Numbered from the stretch's first letter, positions 40,851-49,026 are shown. The stretch is DNA of 64,000 bases from an uncultured Oscillibacter sp. (GCA_910579435.1 CAJTVF010000002.1:1-64000), one strand, 5' to 3'. Numbers and translations: made by a program. Notes: generated by a model not told the origin, from the sequence alone.

Positions 40851-41471
40851 ATGACCGGCAAAACCTTTATCTGGGACCTGGACGGGACCCTGCTGGACTC
40901 CTACGGGGTCATTGTCTCCAGCCTTCATCAGACCCTGGAGGACCTGGGCGTCCCCATGGACGAATCCGAGATCCGCCGCCTGGCCACAGAAGGCTCCGTC
41001 AGCGACGTGGTGCGCCGCGCGGCGGCGGAGACCGGGCGGACCTTTCAGGAGATCAAGGACCGCTATTCCGCAATCAGCGGCGGGCGGTACCGGGAGATCA
41101 CCGCCATGCCCCACGCCCGGGAGGCCCTGGAGGAAACCGCCGCCCTGGGGGCGGTCCACTTTGTCTACACCCACCGGGGGACCACCACCGTCCCGGTGCT
41201 GGAAAACCTGGGCCTGGACCGCTTTTTCCGGGAGGTGGTCTCCAGCCTGAACGGCTTCCCCCGGAAGCCCGCACCCGACGCCCTGCTCTACCTGCTGGAG
41301 AAATACCGCCTGGAAACGGACCGGGTGTACTACGTGGGGGACCGGACCCTGGACGTGGGCTGCGCCAAAAGCGCCGGGGTGCGAAGCGTCCTCTACTCCC
41401 CCTCCGGGACCGGGACGGCGGACTATGTGATTCGGGATCTGCTGGACGTCCGGTCCATCGCGGCGGAATGA
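40851..41471 (+). CDS. HAD-superfamily phosphatase (phosphoglycolate phosphatase-like)
   Basis: The 206-residue protein has motif I FIWDLDGTLLDSYG, motif II FVYTHRGTTT, motif III Lys in GFPRKPAPDA and motif IV YYVGDRTLDVGCAKSAG. The motifs fit the Gph/PgmB branch with a C1 cap. The ATG at 40851 follows GGAGGG. Substrate unknown. Confidence 0.88.
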   Translation: MTGKTFIWDLDGTLLDSYGVIVSSLHQTLEDLGVPMDESEIRRLATEGSVSDVVRRAAAETGRTFQEIKDRYSAISGGRYREITAMPHAREALEETAALGAVHFVYTHRGTTTVPVLENLGLDRFFREVVSSLNGFPRKPAPDALLYLLEKYRLETDRVYYVGDRTLDVGCAKSAGVRSVLYSPSGTGTADYVIRDLLDVRSIAAE

Positions 41472-41534
41472 AACACAGGCGAGCCTCCTCGAAGGTCCGC
41501 CATATACGGAATTGAAGAAAGCGGGGAACACAGC

Positions 41535-41954
41535 ATGGAACAGCGGGAACACGCCGTCCGCCTCTGGTTTGACATGTGGCTGAAAAAGGCGGACCTAGGC
41601 ATTCTCAGCCTCTTTTCAGAGGACGCCGTTTACATTGAGAGCTGGGGGCCGGAGTACCACGGCGCTCAGAAAATCAAGCTCTGGTTCGACGAGTGGAACA
41701 CCCGGGGGACTGTCCTTCAGTGGGATATCCTCCAGTTTTTCCACCGGGAGGACCAGACCGTGGTGCAATGGTACTTCCGGAACCAAATGAACGGCGGCCG
41801 GGCGGAGGCCTTCGACGGGCTGTCCCTAATCCGCTGGGATCCGGCGGGCCGCATCCGCTTCTTACAGGAGTTCGGCTGCAACGAGTCCCGGTACGACCCC
41901 TATCAGGACGGCCCCGTCCCGAAATTCCGGGAGGGCTCCATCGCCTGGTTTTAG
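41535..41954 (+). CDS. SnoaL/NTF2-like family protein
   Basis: The 139-residue protein has a cone-shaped NTF2-like fold pattern: LWFDMWLKKADLGILSLFSEDAVYIESWG, HGAQKIKLWFDEW, TVVQWYFRNQMNG, FDGLSLIRWD. Such proteins bind or isomerise small molecules; no catalytic residues can be assigned. A hairpin follows at 41959-41992. Confidence 0.8.
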   Translation: MEQREHAVRLWFDMWLKKADLGILSLFSEDAVYIESWGPEYHGAQKIKLWFDEWNTRGTVLQWDILQFFHREDQTVVQWYFRNQMNGGRAEAFDGLSLIRWDPAGRIRFLQEFGCNESRYDPYQDGPVPKFREGSIAWF

Positions 41955-41958
41955 AGCA

Positions 41959-41992
41959 AACGCCGCCCGGGCCCTTTGCCCGGACGGCGTTC
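41959..41992. terminator. Hairpin between the SnoaL-like gene and mgtE
   Basis: AACGCCG...CGGCGTT outer arms hold an inner CCCGGGC/GCCCGG hairpin; it lies between two convergent genes and may serve both. Confidence 0.55.
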
Positions 41993-42017
41993 CTTGCTTT
42001 TGCCCGCGGGTCCGCCC

Positions 42018-43400
42018 TCACAGCCCCAGAATCGCCGAGGCGAAGCGGAAGTAAATCAGCAGGGAAATGGCGTCCACGATGGTGGTAATGAAAGGCGAGG
42101 CCATCACCGCCGGGTCAAAACCGATGCGCTTGGCCAGCATGGGCAGGGAACAGCCTACCAGCTTGGCGCAGACAACGGTACATACCAATGTGCCGCAGAT
42201 GACCGCCGCCACGTGCACGGTTACCATGGGGTTATGGAACAGCATCCGGTCAATGAGCATCAGCTTGGCGAAGTTGGCCGCCGCCAGCGTCACGCCGCAG
42301 ACCGCCGCCACCCGCAGCTCCTTCCAGAGAACCCGAAAAAAATCGGAGAAGCTGATTTCCCCCAGGGAAAGGCCCCGGATGACGGTAACGCTGGCCTGGG
42401 AGCCGCAGTTGCCGCCGCTGTCCATCAGCATGGGAATATAGGCGGTGAGAATGGTCGCCGCCGCCAGGGCCCGCTCAAAACTGGCGATGATCTGCCCGGT
42501 GAAGGTGGCGGAAATCATCAGCAGCAGAAGCCAAGGGATACGGGCCTTATAGGTCTCCAGTGTGCTGGTTTTCAGATAGGGCTTGTCGGAGGGGAGGATG
42601 GCGGCCATTTTCTCAATGTCCTCCGTGACCTCCTCCTGCAAGACGTCGATGGCGTCGTCCACCGTGACGATGCCCACCAGCCGCTCCTCCTTGTCCACCA
42701 CAGGCAGGGCCAGGAAGTCGTACTTCCCCAGGGCCCGGGCCACGGCCTCCTGGTCGTCCAGGGTCTGGACGGCGATGAGGTGCCGCTCCATAATGTCGCC
42801 GATGACGTCGTCCTCCTCCGCCAGGAGCAGCGTGCGGATGGTCAGGAGGCCGATCAGATGCCGCCGGTCGTCGATGACGTAGCAGATGTTGATGGTCTCC
42901 TTGTCCGGCCCCGTCCGGCGGATGCGCTTCAGTGCGTCCTCCACCGTCATGGTGGCCTTCAGGTCCACAAACTCCGTGGTCATGATGCTGCCGGCGGAAT
43001 CCTCCGGGTATTTCAGCACCTCGTTGATGCTCTTGCGCATCTCCGGGTCGCAGTGGCGCAGGATGCGCTTCACCACTCCGGCGGGCATCTCCTCCACGAT
43101 ATCGGCGGCGTCGTCCAGGTAGAGCTCGTCCAGGACCTCCTTCAGCTCCGTGTTGGAGAAGCTGTGGATCAGCAGCTCCTGGTCGTCGCTGTCCAGCTCC
43201 ACGAAGACCTCCGCCGCCAGCTCCTTGGGCAGCAGCCGGAACACCACCGGGACCTTCTCGTCCAGGTCCCGGCACAAAGAGGCGATGTCCGCCGCCTCCA
43301 TGGGCAGCAACAGGTCCCGGAGCTCCGGGTAGCGTTTTCGGCTGAACAGCTCCTCAATTTTTTCCAGCAGCTCCGCCCGTTCCTTTTGCAGTTCAAACAT
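42018..43400 (-). CDS. mgtE: Magnesium transporter MgtE
   Basis: The 460-residue protein has an N-terminal MgtE N domain (1-130), two CBS domains (about 135-255, DKETINICYVIDD, FLALPVVDKEERLVGIVTVDDA) and five membrane helices with the selectivity region MDSGGNCGSQASV. The start is the ATG at 43400 after GGAGAGGAGG. An upstream in-frame start at 43487 would lie inside the riboswitch terminator and is rejected. The M-box makes expression fall when Mg2+ is high. Confidence 0.96.
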   Translation of the reverse strand: MFELQKERAELLEKIEELFSRKRYPELRDLLLPMEAADIASLCRDLDEKVPVVFRLLPKELAAEVFVELDSDDQELLIHSFSNTELKEVLDELYLDDAADIVEEMPAGVVKRILRHCDPEMRKSINEVLKYPEDSAGSIMTTEFVDLKATMTVEDALKRIRRTGPDKETINICYVIDDRRHLIGLLTIRTLLLAEEDDVIGDIMERHLIAVQTLDDQEAVARALGKYDFLALPVVDKEERLVGIVTVDDAIDVLQEEVTEDIEKMAAILPSDKPYLKTSTLETYKARIPWLLLLMISATFTGQIIASFERALAAATILTAYIPMLMDSGGNCGSQASVTVIRGLSLGEISFSDFFRVLWKELRVAAVCGVTLAAANFAKLMLIDRMLFHNPMVTVHVAAVICGTLVCTVVCAKLVGCSLPMLAKRIGFDPAVMASPFITTIVDAISLLIYFRFASAILGL

Positions 43401-43444
43401 GCCGGGACCTCCTCTCCTTACAGATGTTGAAAAACGCGAAAAAT

Positions 43445-43475
43445 CTCCAATCGTTCCGGGCAGGTACGACTGGAG
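43445..43475 (-). terminator. Intrinsic terminator of the M-box expression platform
   Basis: On the minus strand CTCCAGTCGT pairs with ACGATTGGAG (one G-U) and ATTTTTCGCGTTTTT follows. Confidence 0.85.
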
Positions 43476-43521
43476 AATCTCCCTCACTGACAGGCCGGGC
43501 GCCCCGCGCCCTGCCCCTACC

Positions 43522-43675
43522 GTTCGAGCTTTAGCCTCACAAGGCGGTGAAATCGCATTAGATGATACCTTGACGTTCGATATCGCCTGTTCAAACCAAC
43601 TGATGATGTCTCCATCACTTCGCGGCAGCGACCCATATCCTTGTGGTAGCCTTACCTACCGGACCATATGAAGTT
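43522..43675 (-). ncRNA. M-box (ykoK) magnesium riboswitch
   Basis: Read on the minus strand, the conserved blocks appear in order: GGTAGGTAAGGCTACC, ACAAGGATATGGGTCGCTGCC, an inner hairpin GATGGAGACATC, TCTAATGCG, and the closing GCCTTGTGAGGCTAAAGCTCG. These match the M-box class. A terminator and then mgtE follow. Mg2+ binding should promote termination. Confidence 0.88.
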
Positions 43676-43692
43676 TTTCCGTGCTCGTCTAT

Positions 43693-43719
43693 ATTATACC
43701 TATTTTCAGTCCCTGTCAA
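43693..43719 (-). promoter_or_regulatory. Promoter of the M-box/mgtE transcript
   Basis: On the minus strand TTGACA (43719-43714) and TATAAT (43698-43693) are 15 bp apart; an overlapping TAATAT gives 17 bp. Confidence 0.65.
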
Positions 43720-43792
43720 GGGCGGGGCAGCAAAGTACCGTCTGCCGTCCGCGCTGCTGCCTTGAAACTCCGGTTCTTTCGAAAATCACAAA

Positions 43793-43821
43793 TTGAACCT
43801 GAAGGCTGGTTGTGGTATCAT
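43793..43821 (+). promoter_or_regulatory. Promoter of the DUF6144-like gene
   Basis: TTGAAC (43793-43798) and TATCAT (43816-43821) are spaced by 17 bp. Confidence 0.5.
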
Positions 43822-43866
43822 CAGAAACTCAAAACCGGAATTTGCAGAGTGCCAAGGAGTATCCAT

Positions 43867-44487
43867 ATGAAAAACTTTTCTATGCCCGAACACGTGTCTG
43901 CAACTTTAGAACTGGATGAACTCACACGATTAAGACGCAGTTTAGAAGCTGCCGTATCAAAAGAAGAAACTGAAGAGATTTTATCGGAGCTTTCCCTGCC
44001 TGTAAACTCCACGCCGGAGGTCCGTGCCGAATGGGCAGACAAATTATCGGCACGATTGGAAAGCCGGTTTGATGAGCATACGGTTAAGACGATTCGGAAA
44101 AAATGCTATTGCAATGAACTTGGCAGATTAGAAGAAACGGCGGAAATTTTTAAGGAGCTGTATCTGTCCCTTCATAAAGATCTGCACAGTTTTGTGAATG
44201 CCCTAAATGAAAAAGGGGCTGGCTGGTATATAGACGGCAATCATCTATATACAAAAATGTTTATATGTGAATGTCCGATGCTGGAAAAGGCAAAAACTAC
44301 CCATTCATTGACCTGGTGTCATTGCACGGCAGGCTACAGCGAGAAGCTGTTTGAGATTGTTTTCGGGACACCGGTCGATGCGGAAATTATACATAGCATA
44401 CGGCAGGGGTTTGATGATTGCCTGTTAAGAATCACATTTAAGGAACCACTGATGAAATCCCCGCATGCAGTCATTCCCTCAATTTAA
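43867..44487 (+). CDS. DUF6144-like protein of foreign base composition
   Basis: The 206-residue protein starts at 43867 after CCAAGGAG. It contains KKCYCNELGRLEETAEIFKE, KMFICECPMLEKAK and WCHCTAGYSEKLFEIVFG; the Cys pattern (CYC, CEC, CHC) may bind metal. The resemblance to DUF6144 is from memory. A/T-ending codons and a much lower GC content than both neighbours mark it as likely acquired. Function unknown. Confidence 0.65.
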   Translation: MKNFSMPEHVSATLELDELTRLRRSLEAAVSKEETEEILSELSLPVNSTPEVRAEWADKLSARLESRFDEHTVKTIRKKCYCNELGRLEETAEIFKELYLSLHKDLHSFVNALNEKGAGWYIDGNHLYTKMFICECPMLEKAKTTHSLTWCHCTAGYSEKLFEIVFGTPVDAEIIHSIRQGFDDCLLRITFKEPLMKSPHAVIPSI

Positions 44488-44648
44488 ACTGCGGAAGATT
44501 CCCCTGCGGGGAGCGGAACATCCGGCCCCGTGAATTTTCCTCGACCTTTCCGGAAATTTGTGGTATACTATCAACCTGTCCGATGTCTTTCTATTTCGAC
44601 ACTGGAACGGACAGAGATTCACCTCCGCCAAGAAAGGACGGCTAAACT

Positions 44649-45962
44649 ATGTGGGCTGACAAAAGCGTATTCTACCAAATCTATCCTCTGGGCTTCTGCG
44701 GCGCGCCGAAGGAAAACGACGGCGTCACCGTGAACCGCATCGGCAAGATCGCGGACTGGGCCTCCCATATCCAAAAGCTGGGAGCCGACGCCGTTTACCT
44801 CTCCCCCATTTTCGAGAGCGACCGCCACGGCTACGACACCCGGGACTACCGGAAGGTGGACTGCCGCCTGGGAACCAACGAGGACTTCGCCCGGGTGGCG
44901 GAGGCCCTCCACGCCCATGGCATCAAGGTGGTGCTGGACGGCGTGTTCAACCATGTAGGCCGGGGCTTCTGGGCCTTCCGGGACGTGCAGGAGAAAAAGT
45001 GGGACTCCCCCTACAAGGACTGGTTCCACATCAACTTCGACGGCAACTCCAATTACAACGACGGCTTCTGGTACGAGGGCTGGGAGGGCCACTTCGAGCT
45101 GGTGAAGCTGAACCTCCGAAACCCGGCGGTGGTGGACTACCTGCTGGACTGCGTGAAGTTCTGGGCAGAGGAGTTCGGCATCGACGGCCTCCGGCTGGAC
45201 GTGGCCTACTGCCTGGAGGTGGACTTCCTCCGCCGCCTCCGTTCCTTTACCGAGGGCTTGAAGCCGGAGTTCTTCCTGGTGGGGGAAACCCTCCACGGGG
45301 ACTACAACCGCTGGGTGGGGGACGGCCTGCTCCACAGCTGCACGAATTACGAGTGCTATAAGGGCCTCTATTCCAGCCTGAACTCCATGAACCTCTTTGA
45401 GATCGTCCACAGCCTCAAGCGCCAGTTCGGCCCGGAGCAGTGGACCCTTTACAAGGGCAAGCACCTTCTCTGCTTCGCCGACAACCACGACGTCACCCGG
45501 GCCGCCAGCATCCTGACGAACCCCGCCCACCTGCCTCTGATCTACGGCCTGGCCTTCGGCATGCCCGGCATCCCCTGCCTGTACTACGGCAGCGAATGGG
45601 GGGCCAAGGGGGAGAAATCCCAGGGGGACGACGCCCTCCGCCCCGCCTTTGACCAGCCGGAGTGGACGGACCTGACGGACCAGATCGCCGCCATGGCCAA
45701 GGCCCATAAGGAGAGCGGCGCCCTGTGCTATGGCGACTTCAAGGACCTGGTTCTCACCAACCACCAGACCGTTTTCCAGCGCCGGACAGACTCGGAGCGG
45801 GTGCTGGTGGCCATCAACGCCGCAGGTGAGCCCTACACCGCCCACTTTGACGCGGGCTGCGGCCAGGCGGTGGACCTCCTCACCGGGAAGCCCCACGACT
45901 TCGGCGGCGGCAGCGAACTGCCCCCCTACAGTGTGGCGTTCTGGAAGTGCGAGAGAGTATAA
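44649..45962 (+). CDS. GH13 alpha-amylase family glycosidase
   Basis: The 437-residue intracellular enzyme (no signal) has the GH13 regions DGVFNHVG (I), GLRLDVAY with the nucleophile Asp (II), LVGETLHG with the acid Glu (III) and FADNHDVTR (IV). It begins VFYQIYPLGFCG, typical of neopullulanase/maltodextrin hydrolases. It probably degrades maltodextrins in the cytoplasm. Nested mobile elements begin 11 bp after its stop. Confidence 0.92.
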   Translation: MWADKSVFYQIYPLGFCGAPKENDGVTVNRIGKIADWASHIQKLGADAVYLSPIFESDRHGYDTRDYRKVDCRLGTNEDFARVAEALHAHGIKVVLDGVFNHVGRGFWAFRDVQEKKWDSPYKDWFHINFDGNSNYNDGFWYEGWEGHFELVKLNLRNPAVVDYLLDCVKFWAEEFGIDGLRLDVAYCLEVDFLRRLRSFTEGLKPEFFLVGETLHGDYNRWVGDGLLHSCTNYECYKGLYSSLNSMNLFEIVHSLKRQFGPEQWTLYKGKHLLCFADNHDVTRAASILTNPAHLPLIYGLAFGMPGIPCLYYGSEWGAKGEKSQGDDALRPAFDQPEWTDLTDQIAAMAKAHKESGALCYGDFKDLVLTNHQTVFQRRTDSERVLVAINAAGEPYTAHFDAGCGQAVDLLTGKPHDFGGGSELPPYSVAFWKCERV

Positions 45963-45972
45963 ATATTTTATA

Positions 45973-46300
45973 TAGGCCTTGTTTGAAAATTGGCGGAATG
46001 CCCAACGGTGAGAGATTTTTTCGCCAATCAAGGCAAATTTTCGCGGGCGGGCTGACGCCCGGCAAGAAAATTTAAGGAAGCACTGATTAAATCAACGTGT
46101 GCAGATTTGCGCCAGAAATTTCTGCTGACAAGGAAGAAAATCGCGGGAATCCTGACGGATTTCAAGATTTTCTAACGCAGTCCAGCGGGAATTTATGGCG
46201 TGAAGCTGTGTGCGGGGATTTCATCAGTGGTTCCTTAACGCAGAGTGGCGGAAAAAGATCCGCCGCTTTGGGCGTTTTGCCATTTTTCAAACAAGGCCTA
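45973..46300 (+). mobile_element. 161-bp TA-flanked palindromic element, type A copy 2, disrupted by a type B element
   Basis: The outer unit is 45975-46298 with TA at both sides. Its ends match type A copy 1 (GGCCTTGTTTGAAAA). It spans 324 bp; subtracting the 163 bp brought by the nested element (161 plus one TA) leaves exactly 161 bp. The central hairpin is CGGGC-TGAC-GCCCG with the loop at offset 78. Its lower stem ATTTTC/GAAAAT ends just where the type B unit is inserted. Confidence 0.85.
46073..46237 (+). mobile_element. 161-bp TA-flanked palindromic element, type B copy 2, nested in type A
   Basis: The element is 46075-46235 with TA (within TTAA) at both sides. The ends are imperfect inverted repeats starting AGGAAGCACTGAT / AGGAACCACTGAT. 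The central hairpin AGAAAATC / AATCC-TGAC-GGATT / GATTTTCT starts at offset 60 with the loop at offset 78. It is in opposite orientation to copy 1 at 25369-25533 and closely similar along the whole length. Confidence 0.85.
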
Positions 46301-46305
46301 AAGTC

Positions 46306-46343
46306 AACCACCGCCAAAGCCGGGACTTTGGCGGTGGTTTTTA
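46306..46343. terminator. Bidirectional terminator between the GH13 and Crp/Fnr genes
   Basis: AACCACCGCCAAAG / CTTTGGCGGTGGTT arms with a 6-nt loop and TTTTATT on the right overlap the last codons of the minus-strand regulator. Confidence 0.8.
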
Positions 46344-47036
46344 TTCCGCTGTGCTCCAGGTGCTCCGCCCCCTCCCGGCGGAGAGGAGGGTAAACTCGTT
46401 CTTCCGGAACCGGATCAGTCCCTCCGCCTCCATCCGGCTCAGCTCGTGGGACAAGGCGCTGCGGTTCACGCAGAGGAACGCCGCCAGCTCCTCCCGGGAG
46501 AAGGGAATGCGGAAAGTCTGGGTCCCCCGCCGCTCCGCCTGCATGGTGAGGTAGACCAGCACCCGGTCCCGGAGGCCCCGCTGGGCCAGGATGGCCAGCC
46601 GGTAGTGCTTGCGGAGATTGCCGTCAGAGAGGATGGTCAGCAGATTCCGCCAGAGGACCTCCCGCGTCTCCCCGGACAGCTCCCCCGGCTCCAGCAGCAG
46701 CGCCGCTGGAAACCGGAGGATTTGGAGCGGCGCGGCGGCTGCGGCGTAATAGGGCGAGCGGCGGCTGCGGGTGCAGATCAGGTCCGTCCCTACGGTATAG
46801 CCAGCCCCCAGGAGGTCCATCAGGCTGGTGGTCCCGTCGGAAAAAATCTGCAGAATCTGCGTTTTCCCCCGGAGGACCACGGCAAACCAGTCCACCCGGT
46901 CCCCCGGGGCAACGAGGACAGCCTGCCTCTCATAGTCCCGCAGTCTTCCCCAGGGCAGGACTTCCCGCTCCAGGGTCTCCGGGGACAGTCCCTGAAACAG
47001 GCGGCATTGCGTCAGCATGGACAGCGGCGTATCCAA
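46341..47036 (-). CDS. Crp/Fnr family transcriptional regulator
   Basis: The 231-residue protein has a cyclic-nucleotide-binding-like beta-barrel (CRLFQGLSPETLEREVL, GDRVDWFAVVLRGKTQIL), a long dimer helix and a winged HTH with FSREELAAFLCVNRSALSHELSRM. No Cys cluster for a Fe-S centre is evident. The start chosen is TTG at 47036, 7 bp after GGGAGGG; an ATG at 47018 is possible. It is divergent from moaA and shares a palindrome with it, so it probably controls the molybdenum block. Confidence 0.88.
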   Translation of the reverse strand: MDTPLSMLTQCRLFQGLSPETLEREVLPWGRLRDYERQAVLVAPGDRVDWFAVVLRGKTQILQIFSDGTTSLMDLLGAGYTVGTDLICTRSRRSPYYAAAAAPLQILRFPAALLLEPGELSGETREVLWRNLLTILSDGNLRKHYRLAILAQRGLRDRVLVYLTMQAERRGTQTFRIPFSREELAAFLCVNRSALSHELSRMEAEGLIRFRKNEFTLLSAGRGRSTWSTAE

Positions 47037-47058
47037 AGGCTTCCCTCCCCTCGTGGAA

Positions 47059-47116
47059 ATTATAGCAGAAGAAAGTTGTCAAAACAACATCTTTTTGTCC
47101 AGGCCTCCCGTATAAT
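47059..47116. promoter_or_regulatory. Divergent promoters with a shared palindromic operator (Crp/Fnr - moaA)
   Basis: GTTGT-CAAA-ACAAC lies at 47075-47088. For moaA, TATAAT is at 47111-47116 without a good -35; the palindrome centre is about 41.5 bp before the expected start, the class II activator position. For the regulator, TTGTTT/TATAAT on the minus strand (47087-47082 and 47064-47059, 17 bp apart) overlap the same palindrome, as expected for autorepression. Confidence 0.65.
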
Positions 47117-47156
47117 AATGACAATTTACGCCGCCAGGGAAGAGGGGAAAACCGCC

Positions 47157-48095
47157 ATGCAGGACCGCTACGCCAGGAACATCACCTATCTGCGCCTCTC
47201 CGTCACGGACCTCTGCTCCCTCCGCTGCCGGTACTGCATGCCCGCGGACGGAATCCCCAAGCGGGACCACCGGGACGTCTGCTCCGTGGAGGAGCTGGTA
47301 GAAATCTCCCGGGCCGCCGTGGACTGCGGCGTCCGCAAGGTCCGCCTCACCGGCGGGGAGCCTCTGGTCCGCCGGGGAATTCTGGAGATCTGCCGGGGAA
47401 TTGCCGCCATCCCGGGGGTGGAGGAGCTCTGCCTCACCACCAATGGCCTTTCCCTCCCCCAGCTGGCGGGCCCTCTCAAGGAGGCGGGAGTCAGCCGCCT
47501 GAATATCAGCCTGGATACCCTCCGGCCGGACCGTTACGCCTACATAACCCGGGTGGGCCGCCTGGAAGAGGCGTTCCGGGGACTAAAGGCGGCGGCGGAG
47601 GCCGGATTTACCGGGACAAAGCTGAACGTGGTGCTGATGAAGGGCTTTAACGACGACGAGATACCGGATTTTTTGGACCTTTCCTGCCGGTATCCCGTGG
47701 AGGTCCGGTTCATCGAGCTCATGCCCATCGGAGAGGGGCGGAACGCCCAATTCCTCCCGGCGGAGGCGGTGCTGGAGTCCCATCCCTATCTCCGTCCCCT
47801 GGAGGGCTCCGGCGTGGCCCGGCGGTACCGTTCCCCCGGCGGGCGGGGAACCGTGGGGCTGATCGAGCCCATGAGCCACCGCTTCTGCGGGGAGTGCGAC
47901 CGCATCCGGGTGACGGCGGACGGAAAATTGAAGCCCTGCCTTCACTCGGACCAGGAGATCCCCCTCCGGGGCCTTCACGGCGAGGAGCTCCGCCAGGCTA
48001 TGCGGGACGGCGTCGCCGCCAAGCCCCAGCGGCACCACATGAATGAGACCGGCCGCAGCGAGGCGGGCCGGAACATGCACCAGATTGGAGGCTGA
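47157..48095 (+). CDS. moaA: GTP 3',8-cyclase (molybdenum cofactor step 1)
   Basis: The 312-residue radical-SAM enzyme has the first cluster CRYCMPADG and VRLTGGEPLVRRG. The second cluster Cys are in HRFCGECDRIRVTADGKLKPC. It converts GTP to 3',8-cyclo-GTP with MoaC. The ATG at 47157 follows GAAGAGGGG. It is the first gene of the molybdenum block. Confidence 0.95.
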   Translation: MQDRYARNITYLRLSVTDLCSLRCRYCMPADGIPKRDHRDVCSVEELVEISRAAVDCGVRKVRLTGGEPLVRRGILEICRGIAAIPGVEELCLTTNGLSLPQLAGPLKEAGVSRLNISLDTLRPDRYAYITRVGRLEEAFRGLKAAAEAGFTGTKLNVVLMKGFNDDEIPDFLDLSCRYPVEVRFIELMPIGEGRNAQFLPAEAVLESHPYLRPLEGSGVARRYRSPGGRGTVGLIEPMSHRFCGECDRIRVTADGKLKPCLHSDQEIPLRGLHGEELRQAMRDGVAAKPQRHHMNETGRSEAGRNMHQIGG

Positions 48096-48100
48096 ACCCC

Positions 48101-48571
48101 ATGGAATTGACCCATATCAATGAACAGGGCCGGGCCCGCATGGTGGACGTGACCCAAAAGGAAATCACGTTCCGGCAGGCTGAGGCCGAGGGCCGGGTCC
48201 GTATGAACCCGGAAACCGTGGAACTCATCCGCACCGGCGGGGCCCCCAAGGGGGACGTGCTGGCGGTGGCCCAGGTGGCCGGAATCATGGCCGCCAAGCG
48301 TACCCACGAGCTGATTCCCATGTGCCACCCTCTCCGGCTGACGGCGGTGGACATCTCCTTTACCTTGGAGGAAACCGCCGTCCATATCCGCTCCCAGGTG
48401 AAGTGCAGGGGGGAGACCGGCGTGGAGATGGAGGCCCTGACGGCGGCCTCCGCCGCGGCGCTGACCATCTACGACATGTGCAAGGCCGTCCAGCGGGACA
48501 TGGAGATCACGGACGTCCGCCTCTGCCGGAAAAGCGGCGGCAAGACCGGCGATTATGTAAAGGAGTGGTGA
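48101..48571 (+). CDS. moaC: Cyclic pyranopterin monophosphate synthase
   Basis: The 156-residue protein has the MoaC hallmarks MVDVTQKEITFRQAEAEG, KGDVLAVAQVAGIMAAKRTHELIPMCHPL and GVEMEALTAASAAALTIYDMCKA. It acts on the MoaA product. It starts 5 bp after moaA and has 2 bp to the next gene. Confidence 0.97.
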   Translation: MELTHINEQGRARMVDVTQKEITFRQAEAEGRVRMNPETVELIRTGGAPKGDVLAVAQVAGIMAAKRTHELIPMCHPLRLTAVDISFTLEETAVHIRSQVKCRGETGVEMEALTAASAAALTIYDMCKAVQRDMEITDVRLCRKSGGKTGDYVKEW

Positions 48572-48573
48572 GC

Positions 48574-49014
48574 ATGGCTGAGGTGGTATCGGTCAACATC
48601 AGCGAGAAAAAGGGCGCCGTCAAGCGGGAGGTCCCGGAAATCCATCTGAAACTCCGCCACGGCATCGTGGGCGACGCCCACGCCGGGGACTGGCGCCGGC
48701 AGATTTCCCTTCTGGCGGAGGAGAGCGTGGACAAAATGCGCTCCCTGCTGCCCGGGCTTCAGCCCGGGGCCTTTGCCGAGAACATCAATACCCGGGGGCT
48801 GGAGCTGAAAACCCTCCCCATCGGGACCCGGCTCCGCCTGGGGGAGACGGTGGTGGAGGTCACCCAGATCGGCAAGGAGTGCCACAGCGACTGCGAAATC
48901 AAACAGCGCACCGGGAAGTGCGTTATGCCCACGGAGGGCATTTTCGCCGTGGTGGTAAAAGAAGGCACAGTCCGCAAGGGCGATGAAATTGAGATCATAA
49001 AAGATTCTGTATAA
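48574..49014 (+). CDS. MOSC domain protein
   Basis: The 146-residue stand-alone MOSC domain has LRHGIVGDAHAGDWRRQISLL, GAFAENINTRG and the conserved Cys in GKECHSDCEIKQRTGKCVMPTEGIF. MOSC proteins bind or sulfurate molybdenum cofactor. It is embedded in the operon 2 bp after moaC. Confidence 0.92.
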   Translation: MAEVVSVNISEKKGAVKREVPEIHLKLRHGIVGDAHAGDWRRQISLLAEESVDKMRSLLPGLQPGAFAENINTRGLELKTLPIGTRLRLGETVVEVTQIGKECHSDCEIKQRTGKCVMPTEGIFAVVVKEGTVRKGDEIEIIKDSV

Positions 49015-49026
49015 GGAGCGAACGCC

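Noticed and set aside
43401..43487. N-terminal extension of MgtE to 43487
   Set aside because: The extension lies in the terminator of the M-box; the ATG at 43400 has GGAGAGGAGG at the right distance.
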